DNA of 10,231 bases, taken from positions 1 through 10,231 of the forward strand of contig DAOUUT010000123.1 in assembly GCA_030668025.1 (NCBI GenBank). Reading direction: 5' to 3'. The stretch is from Promethearchaeota archaeon. GTDB lineage: Archaea; Asgardarchaeota; Lokiarchaeia; Sigynarchaeales; SOKP01. The notes beneath the pieces are model-generated. The model did no database searches and was not told where the DNA came from. It worked only from the letters and a program-made list of their open reading frames with translations. A program made the translations under genes and the position numbers. This document shows positions 1 through 7,200 of the stretch, one piece after another (positions within the stretch are counted from its first letter, which is position 1; every line of letters starts with the position of its first letter).

Positions 1-852
1 GCTCATGTTGGCATAGCAATGGGTTTAAAAGGAACTGAGGTCACTCAAGAAGCTTCAGATATGATACTTATCGATGATAATTACGCAACTATTGTAAACG
101 CAATCGAAGAAGGGAGAGGAATCTTTGAAACAACCACAAATTTCTTCCGCTATATGCTTTCGACGAATTTTGACGAAATCTTCCTGATTTTGGTTGCGTA
201 TATTGTCATGAAGCTATTTGTTAATGTCTTTATCGGAGCACCTATCCAACCAATTCAAATACTTTGGCTAAATATTGCCACAGATGGTATCCCCGCGATG
301 GTTTTAGGGTTAACTCCAACAGATCCCGATGTAATGAAGGGTCCCCCGCGAAAAGGATTTACATTATTAAAAGAAATAAGAGGTCCCGCTTTGTTATTAG
401 GAGTATATACTTCAATTACCGATATTACTCTTTACATACTTCTTTGGACGGTTCTTATTCCTGAATGGAGCCTTATAGATCCACTTTTAGCGGGTTATTT
501 AAGTCCAGGGGTATCCCAAACATATGCAATAGGTCTTGCTCAGACAATTCTATTTACGAATTTAGTGGTATGTGAATTACTTTTTGTCTACACATGTACT
601 AGTAATACTAAACCATTTTACCTCTTTCCTAACAAGCACTTATTTTGGGCTACAGGACTTTCTCTCGGTTTACAACTTTTAATCCTTTACACGCCAATGG
701 CTATCGCTTTTCACGTCGTACCTTTAACAGAATGGTATCACTGGGTAACTCTCTTTATTGCCGCATTTAGCGTTTCTGTCGTCGACGAACTAAGGAAATA
801 TAGAATAAGATTGAAAATTAGAAAAGATCCTAATTATTTATTTAAATCTTAA
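1..852 (+). CDS. P-type cation-transporting ATPase (P2A, Ca2+-type), C-terminal part, 5'-truncated by window edge
   Basis: Frame 1 is open from the first base and ends at TAA 850-852, giving 283 residues, so the true start lies outside the window; ATG at 19 is internal. The opening residues AHVGIAMG, then GTEV, EASDMILIDDN and TIVNAIEEGRGIFE, are the end of the P domain of P2 ATPases, just after the hinge. The membrane domain TM5-TM10 follows. Compared with SERCA, the cation-coordinating residues appear kept: N56 and E59 (STNFDEI, TM5), N91, T94 and D95 (LNIATDGIPA, TM6), then the typical LTPTDPDVM-PPR loop, and E192 (VVCELL, TM8). This supports a Ca2+-like P2A pump in the cytoplasmic membrane that exports cations at the cost of ATP. 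The N-terminal A domain, the phosphorylation motif DKTGT and the TM4 PEG-type motif are not in the window, so Ca2+ specificity is inferred; a Mn2+ or other P2 pump is possible. Confidence 0.9.
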   Translation, partial: AHVGIAMGLKGTEVTQEASDMILIDDNYATIVNAIEEGRGIFETTTNFFRYMLSTNFDEIFLILVAYIVMKLFVNVFIGAPIQPIQILWLNIATDGIPAMVLGLTPTDPDVMKGPPRKGFTLLKEIRGPALLLGVYTSITDITLYILLWTVLIPEWSLIDPLLAGYLSPGVSQTYAIGLAQTILFTNLVVCELLFVYTCTSNTKPFYLFPNKHLFWATGLSLGLQLLILYTPMAIAFHVVPLTEWYHWVTLFIAAFSVSVVDELRKYRIRLKIRKDPNYLFKS

Positions 853-886
853 TTTTATTCTTTTTTTTCCCAATTATTTTTTATTT
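853..886 (+). terminator. T-rich archaeal-type terminator after the ATPase gene
   Basis: Directly after the TAA the plus strand is almost pure pyrimidine, with a run of eight T at 861-868 and a second T6 run at 877-882, and no clear GC stem. Oligo-T tracts on the non-template strand are sufficient for archaeal intrinsic termination, so this is a plausible terminator. In such an AT-rich genome T runs are also common by chance. Confidence 0.45.
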
Positions 887-959
887 TCAAAATATTCTTT
901 TTTGATTAATTTAACTCTTTTTTACTTTTCTTATTCATAAACAAGGAAATAATTTAACA

Positions 960-1012
960 AAAGCAAGATAAATATTTATTAAATAAATATTCAAAATTAA
1001 ATATGATAAAAA
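960..1012 (+). promoter_or_regulatory. Probable promoter region of the MBL hydrolase gene with an AT palindrome
   Basis: A perfect inverted repeat with 10-bp arms, AATATTTATT at 971-980 and AATAAATATT at 982-991, around a single A, sits 22-42 bases before the start codon at 1013. Its TTTATTAAATA-like core could act as the TATA element for a transcript with a very short leader, or as a dimeric regulator site overlapping it. There is no Shine-Dalgarno sequence upstream of ATG 1013. Assignment is by position and base composition only. Confidence 0.3.
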
Positions 1013-2026
1013 ATGGGAATTGATATAACGGACGGAATAGAAAGCGGTAAGGTAATTGTAAAAGTTTTGGTAACTAATACAACATGTGCCACTTTATTAA
1101 CCGAAGAAAAATTTAATGGAAAAGTTATCCAACCAGAAACTACGATTATGAGACCTAGAGGCGAGCATGGGTTAGCAATGAGTATTAGTGTAGAAGAAAA
1201 TGGCGAGAAACATCTTTTCTTATTAGATACTGGAGGTTTAGCTCAAACTATAGTTGAGAATAGTAAGCAAATGAGAGTGAATTTGAATGCCGTTGAAAAA
1301 TTAGTTTTAAGTCATGGACATATCGATCATTTTGCCGGGTTAGCAGGAGTAGTTCCTTTATTTAATAAAGGTACAGAATTTATTTTGAATCCTAAGTGTT
1401 TTAATAATAATCTTATAGCAATTTTGAAATCTGGAGAAGTTATTCCTGCTGAAGATTTAGGAGATTCTTTGCAAACGCTAAAAAAAGAGGGGAAATTTAG
1501 TATAAATATAAAATTACCTAAACTTAATAAAAATATGATAAATAATCTAGTAGAGCAATCTGGAATCAAGCTAGTAGAGACAAATGAACCTGTAAAATTA
1601 TATAAAGGTATTGCAACAAGCGGTGAAATTGAATTATTCGATAAAGAAGAAGTTACTAAAGGAATCTACATAATGAAGAGTGAAAATGAATTTGAAACAA
1701 ATTATTTCAGAGACGAAACATCTATCTATATTAATGTAAAGGATAAGGGTTTAGTTGTCATAACTGGATGCGGACATTGTGGCATTATGAATACAATAAA
1801 ACATGGTCAAAAGTTAACAGGTATTGATAAGGTTTACGCTGTGATTGGGGGATTTCACGAAGAATGGAACCCAATCGAAAAAATTGAAGAAAAAGTAAAA
1901 TATTTTGAAGAATTAAATCCAGAAATAATTTGTGGTATGCATTGTACAGGTTTTAATTTTAACAAACTCATGTCTCGACATCCCTCTCATACTTTAGGGA
2001 TCGTAGGAACAGAATTTCATTTATAA
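1013..2026 (+). CDS. Metallo-beta-lactamase-fold metal-dependent hydrolase, COG1237 type
   Basis: The protein has 337 residues. The start is fixed because an in-frame TAA lies at 1007-1009, only one codon upstream. The MBL core is clear: REGION RGEHGL (49-54), strand-end LLDTGG with D72, and the metal motif SHGHIDHFAGL with H101, H103, D105 and H106. Later come DET (234-236), TGCGHCGIMNT with H255, GGFH ending at H282, and MHCTG with H310. The EHGL, SHGHxDHxxGL, TGCxHxGxxNT and GGFH series is characteristic of COG1237 (metal-dependent hydrolases of the beta-lactamase superfamily II). Members include the methanogen enzyme annotated as a dihydropterin-(ribofuranosyl)aminobenzene-5'-phosphate synthase-like protein, but most have no proven substrate. 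No signal peptide or membrane segment is seen, so it should be cytoplasmic. It probably binds two metal ions. The exact reaction cannot be deduced, and the neighbours do not point to a pathway. It ends 30 bp from the convergent GTPase gene. Confidence 0.88.
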   Translation: MGIDITDGIESGKVIVKVLVTNTTCATLLTEEKFNGKVIQPETTIMRPRGEHGLAMSISVEENGEKHLFLLDTGGLAQTIVENSKQMRVNLNAVEKLVLSHGHIDHFAGLAGVVPLFNKGTEFILNPKCFNNNLIAILKSGEVIPAEDLGDSLQTLKKEGKFSINIKLPKLNKNMINNLVEQSGIKLVETNEPVKLYKGIATSGEIELFDKEEVTKGIYIMKSENEFETNYFRDETSIYINVKDKGLVVITGCGHCGIMNTIKHGQKLTGIDKVYAVIGGFHEEWNPIEKIEEKVKYFEELNPEIICGMHCTGFNFNKLMSRHPSHTLGIVGTEFHL

Positions 2027-2050
2027 TTTTTTTTTATTTTTATTTTTATT
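2027..2050 (+). terminator. Poly-T terminator of the MBL hydrolase gene
   Basis: The stop codon is followed at once by T9 (2027-2035), then T5 (2037-2041) and T5 (2043-2047), separated by single A. This is a typical archaeal oligo-T terminator for the plus strand and occupies nearly the whole 30-bp space between the convergent genes. The minus-strand gene has no equivalent T tract in this spacer, so its transcript may run on into the 3' end of the hydrolase gene. Confidence 0.55.
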
Positions 2051-2056
2051 ATTTAA

Positions 2057-3145
2057 TTATATGTTCTCTTCAATGTGTTTGAAAAATAACCCAATTCCTA
2101 TAATTTTGAAAGTATCTTGAACATTTATATTTTTTAAAGCTGATGTTTCAATGAAAAAACTTTTCAATTTTTTTGCTTTTTCTAATCCCTCCTCTTTGGT
2201 TATTTCCCTTTTATCTTCTAAATCAATTTTATTTCCTATAAGCACAAATGGGATGTTTCCTAATTTCTTCTGAGCATCTTCGAGCCAGAAATCTATGGCT
2301 TCATCAAAAGTCTCTCTTCTGGTAACATCGTAAACGATAAAAGCACAATTTGCTCCGCTATAATACTCGTGTCTAACACGCTTAAAAAAACTTTGCCCGG
2401 CAAGGTCGTATACAAGAAATTTGATTATATCGTCTTTGAAGCCTTGAACATGAAATTGTTGAGTTGATATCGATATACCTAATGTTGGTCGATAATCGAT
2501 AACATCCTCCTTTTTTAAATATTGATTAACTATCGTAGTTTTACCTACGGCTGCTGAACCTAACACAATTAGTTTAAAGAGTTTTTCTATATTTTTAGGT
2601 TTCCTAAATTGATGTGCTGTGGTCACACCATTTATCATAGTTTTTGGTTCGTTGATCGAAAACTTGTCTAATCCTAAGGAAAAATTTTGGTGGATATTTA
2701 AATCGGGGATTTCCAAAGTATTAAATTTAAAATCGAAGCTCTCTTCAAGCAATTGAGCTATTTTTTCAACTACGAGGTAGGCAATAGGGAAGAGCATGTT
2801 TAAATTTGTTTCATAATCGCAAATTAGTAGTAGTATAGCATCGGATCCCGCTTCTAAGTAAATAATGCGATTATCCTCCGTTTCAAATGAACCCGTACCA
2901 TAATGACCGATTTCATATTCTAAGCTAATTTTACTCAAAAGATTTTCTACTAATGCAGTAAAAGCGCCGTATACATCTTCCGTCTCTTTTTCGTCTTTAG
3001 TTGTACTATCTAATTTTCCATATTTGGTCATAAGAAGTCCTTGATTTGAATATAAAAAGGCGACAACAATATCATCTCGCGATTCTACAAAATTTTTTAA
3101 GAGAATCCTAAGATTTTCTTCTTTTGTTGCAGCTTTAGACTCCAT
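2057..3145 (-). CDS. Roadblock/LC7 domain - Rab-like small GTPase fusion protein
   Basis: The protein has 362 residues. ATG is at 3145-3143 and an in-frame stop (3172-3170) lies eight codons upstream, so no longer ATG start is possible. Residues about 10-133 have the Roadblock/LC7 (MglB-like) pattern: an N-terminal helix (LRILLKNFV), strand VVAFLYSNQGLLMTKYG, helix AFTALVENLLSKI, then strands NRIIYLEAG and AILLLICD and a long closing helix. A linker (134-187) leads to a complete Ras-superfamily GTPase (188-357): G1 GSAAVGKTT (196-204), G2 threonine T221 (YRPTLG), G3 DLAGQ (247-251) with the catalytic Gln, G4 NKID (305-308), G5 ETSA (333-336). YYSGA (261-265) resembles the Rab YYRGA motif. There is no C-terminal cysteine, so prenyl anchoring is unlikely. 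Roadblock proteins are GTPase partners (MglB-MglA in bacteria, Rag/Ragulator in eukaryotes), so the N-terminal part may regulate or dimerise the GTPase in cis. Its effector and membrane are unknown. All catalytic motifs look intact. Confidence 0.93.
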   Translation of the reverse strand: MESKAATKEENLRILLKNFVESRDDIVVAFLYSNQGLLMTKYGKLDSTTKDEKETEDVYGAFTALVENLLSKISLEYEIGHYGTGSFETEDNRIIYLEAGSDAILLLICDYETNLNMLFPIAYLVVEKIAQLLEESFDFKFNTLEIPDLNIHQNFSLGLDKFSINEPKTMINGVTTAHQFRKPKNIEKLFKLIVLGSAAVGKTTIVNQYLKKEDVIDYRPTLGISISTQQFHVQGFKDDIIKFLVYDLAGQSFFKRVRHEYYSGANCAFIVYDVTRRETFDEAIDFWLEDAQKKLGNIPFVLIGNKIDLEDKREITKEEGLEKAKKLKSFFIETSALKNINVQDTFKIIGIGLFFKHIEENI

Positions 3146-3300
3146 AAGTAAGATATAACCTAAATTTAATTAGTATAAGGTTCCTTTTTTTTATTATTGA
3201 AATTTAGGACTCTATTTGATTAAAAATACTACTCGTTATATTTAAATTTTTATACCTATTATAATTCTTAATTTGAAATTGATTTTTTGAGATAAATATA
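3146..3300. promoter_or_regulatory. Divergent promoter region between the GTPase (-) and acdB (+), with a 9-bp inverted repeat
   Basis: This 155-bp spacer must hold the start signals for both divergent genes. It contains a perfect inverted repeat, CCTAAATTT at 3159-3167 and AAATTTAGG at 3200-3208, separated by 32 bases. Several TATA-like stretches are present: TTATATTTAAA at 3236-3246 and TTTTTATA at 3247-3254 could serve acdB, while the complement of 3151-3180 holds TTATA and TTAAATTT stretches that could serve the GTPase. A GAG at 3289-3291 before ATG 3301 is at best a weak ribosome binding site. Transcription starts cannot be placed from sequence alone. Confidence 0.35.
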
Positions 3301-3999
3301 ATGAATATTTCAGAACTATTGAAAAAAAAGCTTGAATCAAACCAAACTGTACTTACAGAATTTGAATCGAAGGAATTGCTAAGAGAGATTGGAATTGCTA
3401 TTCCAGCCCAAAAATTAACCTCTACTAAAGAAGAGACAATCTTAGCCGCAAAGAACATTGGTTATCCGGTTGTTTTAAAGCTTATGGCAGAAGATATTGT
3501 CCACAAATCAGATACGGGAGCAGTTAAGTTAAACATAAAAAACGAGGATGAAACTGCTAATGCGTTCGGAGAATTAATGAATATTCCTTCCCAAGCCGAG
3601 AAATTAATTAGCGTACAAAAAATGGCCAACGAACCAATAACTGAATTAATTTTAGGGATGACTACTGACGCTCAATTTGGACCTGCGCTAATGTTTGGAA
3701 TTGGAGGCATTTTAGTTGAACTTTTAGAGGATGTAAGTTTCCGAATTGCTCCAATTACAGAATATGATGCTCGGGAAATGATTAAAGAAATAAAAGGATT
3801 TCCAATACTTGATGGATATCGAGGAAAACCAAAAGCCGACATTGATGCGATAGTACAAACATTATTGAAGGTATCGGAGCTCGTCATAAAACACGAAGAA
3901 ATATACGAAATGGACCTAAACCCCGTTTTTATCTACGACAAAGGGTTAATTTGCGTAGATGCGAGGATTATTCTGAAAAAACCCGAAAAACAAGATTAG
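3301..3999 (+). CDS. acdB: ADP-forming acetyl/acyl-CoA synthetase, beta subunit (ATP-grasp)
   Basis: The protein has 232 residues, the usual size of a stand-alone archaeal ACD beta subunit. ATG 3301 is set by an in-frame TGA at 3280-3282 with no other ATG between. The ATP-grasp_5 pattern is clear: LTEFESKELLREIGI (18-32), YPVVLKLMAEDIVHKSD (55-71) with H68, LILGMTTDAQFGPALMFGIGG (116-136), ELLEDVSFRIAPI (140-152), GYRG (172-175), and the metal/nucleotide end motif EMDLNPVF (203-210). The enzyme converts acyl-CoA + ADP + phosphate into acid + CoA + ATP, a main route of substrate-level phosphorylation in archaea. In the family, phosphate passes from a histidine in the alpha subunit to one in the beta subunit, and H68 fits that beta-subunit position. 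The beta chain needs an alpha subunit (CoA-binding and ligase domains); none is encoded here, so it must be elsewhere. Substrate (acetate, other short acids, aryl acids) cannot be told. Confidence 0.92.
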   Translation: MNISELLKKKLESNQTVLTEFESKELLREIGIAIPAQKLTSTKEETILAAKNIGYPVVLKLMAEDIVHKSDTGAVKLNIKNEDETANAFGELMNIPSQAEKLISVQKMANEPITELILGMTTDAQFGPALMFGIGGILVELLEDVSFRIAPITEYDAREMIKEIKGFPILDGYRGKPKADIDAIVQTLLKVSELVIKHEEIYEMDLNPVFIYDKGLICVDARIILKKPEKQD

Positions 4000-4015
4000 T
4001 CTTGTACCTTTTTTT
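3990..4015 (+). terminator. Small hairpin plus T7 terminator overlapping the acdB stop
   Basis: Arms ACAAGA (3990-3995) and TCTTGT (4000-4005) form a perfect 6-bp stem with a TTAG loop that contains the stop codon TAG (3997-3999). Three bases later comes T7 (4009-4015), and another T6 follows at 4020-4025. The T tract alone would suit archaeal termination; the stem is short and could be accidental, but its placement is that of a hairpin-type terminator. Confidence 0.45.
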
Positions 4016-4183
4016 ATCAATTTTTTGAACATATTATAGAAAATTTTTTATGCATTTTTGTTAAATTAATTCAAATATTCATACCGGCATAACATAAAAA
4101 AAGTAATTTTATATTCAAATTACACGATTATTATTGTAATTATTCTTATTGAAAACTATTATTATTTTAAAAAAATTGATTTG
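4016..4183 (+). promoter_or_regulatory. Upstream region of the giant surface-protein gene, with GTAATT inverted repeats
   Basis: The acdB-to-giant-gene spacer is strongly AT-rich. It holds GTAATTT (4103-4109) and AAATTAC (4117-4123) as a perfect inverted repeat with a 7-base loop. A third half-site TGTAAT (4135-4140) pairs with ATTACA (4119-4124). These alternative dyads lie 45-80 bases before the start codon and could be a regulator site. TTTTAAAAAAA (4165-4175) is a possible TATA-like element but is very close to ATG 4184. No ribosome binding site is convincing. The reading frame of the giant gene is open back to about 4070, but no ATG precedes 4184. Confidence 0.3.
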
Positions 4184-4279
4184 ATGTTTATGAAAAATTT
4201 AAATAAAAAAAAGAGAATGATAACTTGCTCAGTTCTGCTATTTAGTTTATTATCGATAAGCTTATTTACAGACTTTTTT
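4184..4279 (+). other. Signal peptide / N-terminal hydrophobic segment of the giant protein
   Basis: Codons 1-32 encode a lysine/arginine-rich start (KNLNKKKR), then about 20 hydrophobic residues (MITCSVLLFSLLSISLF). This fits a Sec signal peptide. No strong cleavage site is visible (the next residues are TDFFYENLFCKD), so it might stay as an uncleaved N-terminal anchor. A cysteine at residue 38 follows but lacks a lipobox. Confidence 0.75.
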
Positions 4280-7200
4280 TATGAGAACCTTTTTTGTAAG
4301 GATGATGTGGATAAAGATGAACTTATAGGGACACCAAAGATTTCCGATTCGCTTCCTTCTTTTAACGGATTTGGGGATCAAGTTAATATTTCGCTACATC
4401 AATCATATTTAAATAATTCCTTTAATACTATTGTTAACACTTCGATTGTAAACGGGAATAACTTTACCTTACCTTGTCCTACGGATATTAGTTTTAATTC
4501 GAGTTATACTAACATCACAATTAATGACATTGTAGCTCCTAATAAGACTCTTATAATAGAGGACGATTATTCAGGTGGAGTACCGCTATTTCAAATTAAT
4601 AATCATTATCTATCTTTTAATGTTAGCAGTGCTGGATTTATAGATAATATTTCTTTAAGAGTTTATTTAGTAGATACGGGAGACCCCAGTGATTTAGTAC
4701 TAAATTTATTTAATTCGACTTCAGATATGAAGCCTGATAGTCTTTTAGGTTCTTTAGGTTCAGGTACAGTAGATACAGGAAAAACTAATTTTTATTGGCA
4801 CAATATTACTGATATCGGTTTTAAATTCGATCCTTCACAGACTAACGGTAATTTGTTTTTTTTAAGGGTGGGAGCATCATCGGGAGCTATAAATGTTGAT
4901 TACGCCTCCGATACCGGGGGAACTGATGCAAATGATGAATTGCTTGTATACCGTGCTGATAAAAACACACTTGAATATTTAGGTGTTCAAGCTAATACAA
5001 TCGATTTTCCTTTAAAATTAGATCTAAATCCTATTAATAATACTCCGAAACCTTCTGATATTGGCTTAAAAATTAATAATTTTATAGTAAACGACATAAA
5101 AAATGGATCTGGTTATTGGGAATCGTCAATAGTAAATAGTAGTTCCTCTGGAATTTTAAAATATAATATCACTGCTGATTGGTGGGATGTAAAATGCAAC
5201 ATTTCTCAAGTTCAAATAAATTACACTAAAACGGATTTAAGAGCAGATTCTAGCTTTGAAGTTTTAGGAAGCACACAAAATGTAGTATGGAATGTTACAA
5301 GAAATGAAGGCTTAAATTATTTTGGCACAGATTTTAATAATTATAGAATTAATTTTACAATATCAGCTACTTGGCACGATAGTAGTATTAAAGTTTTTAA
5401 TGGTAGTGACCCATGGTCTATTAATAAAAGATTATTAGGTAATGGATATAGGGAAGTAGAAGTACCAAATGCTATAAACGGAACATTTTGGTTTTTAAAT
5501 GCCAACTCTTCGAATCTTCTTACGGATATAAAAAAATATGTTGGATTAACCTCAGTAGCAGATACTTTTAATTATACCGATCTTGTTCATTTTAACGGAA
5601 CTTTTTCTAGCTCTGTAAGTGATGGAAGTATTAATCTTAGCGTGTATAGCCCATTATTATTAAACGATCATTTGAACTATACATTTATTAATAGTTCTTT
5701 TGTTTCAGGAGAAGATGTATATTTTGGTGATTGGGATATATCTGAAAATGTAACCAAATACGGAGATTTTCGAATACTAACTCAGTGGAATAACGGTACC
5801 GATGCGGGTTTCTTTAGAGATAACATAAATATATTAGCAGAAACAAATTTAGAAATTAATCAGCCTTCTCCAAATACCACTTTCAATTCTAGCACTATTT
5901 TTAATGTCACCATAACCTATAGGGATAGTGAACAAGGTTTGGATATTTCCGATGGAGATATTTACTATAAAATTAATAGTGGAACTTATAGCTCTGTAAA
6001 TGAAAGCGTAAAGTATATCGGTTCTGGAAAGTATAACATTACTTTTGATTGTAACAATACAGAATTTAATTATGGTTCCAATACAATAACGATTAGAGCA
6101 AATAATACCAACTATAATAATCAAACTGGAATTTTAAATATCATAATTTTAGGAGAAACAAATCTTTCCAGACCATTTCCAGAAACATATAACTTTGATT
6201 CTGGTGAAATCTTTAATATAACTCTATATTTCAACGATACTGTTAAAAATATAGGAATTGATGCTGCTGATGTAGTAGATATTTATGTAAACGATAGTGT
6301 TTATACTCCCTTATCTTTTTATGATTATGGAGATGGGTATTATAATATTACTGTGAATTGTAGTGATGATGTTTTTGATGATCAAGGTTATGGGTTTTTC
6401 AACTTAAGTATAAATTTTGAAAAAATCAATTACTATAATCAAAGCATAGAATTTATTATTTATATTAAAGGGGAAACTAGCTTAGCTGCTACAAAGTTTC
6501 CTGAACCTCTAAAAGGATATTATAATTCTGATGAAACATTTAATATCACAGTATTTTTCAATGATACAGCGAGAAATGAAGGAATTAATGATGGTATAGT
6601 AAATGTATATATTAAACGGTTGTCAAGCAGCACATATCAACTTTACGATACAACAACTTTTCCTTATGGAATCGGATACCATAACTTTACTGTAAATTGT
6701 AGCGATTCTGAATTTGATAATTATGGAAAATATGATATTAAAATAAATGTATCAAAACAACATTATTACAATGCTATTTACACATTTTTAGGAGAATTAA
6801 TTATTGGTAATACTACACTAACGATAATAGAACCTTCTGGAATGGTATCACATGTGGATGATGAGACATTTGACATCAAGATAGAATATATCAATCATAC
6901 AAAATCAGATCGGATCAGAGAAGCGGATATAACTTATACTATTAATGGTACGGGTTATAGATCTGATAATGTACTTGATAATCTTGATGGAACATACAAT
7001 ATTACCATTGATGCTGGTGATTCTGATTTTGAGAATAATTATGGATATAGAGATATTATAATTAATGCAAGTAAAATTAATTATGTCAATTTAACAGAAA
7101 CATTCACATTCGAAAGACAAGTTTCAACACTAATTAGTCCAACAAGTACGCCAGCTTTATTCGAAGTTATAAGAGGGAAAAATGTCACTTTTACTTTTAA

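Noticed and set aside
264..464. 66-codon open frame on the plus strand inside the ATPase gene
   Set aside because: It overlaps strongly conserved ATPase coding sequence in another frame and has no recognisable pattern.
1003..1020. ATG 1003 as the hydrolase start
   Set aside because: It is out of frame with the MBL protein and reaches a stop after six codons; the in-frame start is 1013.
1327..1569. 80-codon open frame on the minus strand inside the MBL hydrolase gene
   Set aside because: It lies antisense to a clear MBL domain and is a by-product of AT-rich coding sequence.
2057..2075. Prenylation signal on the GTPase C-terminus
   Set aside because: The last residues are KHIEENI with no cysteine, so no CAAX or Rab-type CC/CxC motif exists.
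3204..3458. 84-codon minus-strand frame across the acdB start
   Set aside because: It is antisense to the conserved N-terminus of acdB and would fill the divergent promoter region; no family features.
3672..3887. 71-codon minus-strand frame inside acdB
   Set aside because: It is antisense to ATP-grasp motifs of a well-supported gene.
5849..6124. 91-codon minus-strand frame inside the giant gene
   Set aside because: It is fully antisense to repeat module A1; its Ile-rich composition is what the complement of Asn-rich codons gives.
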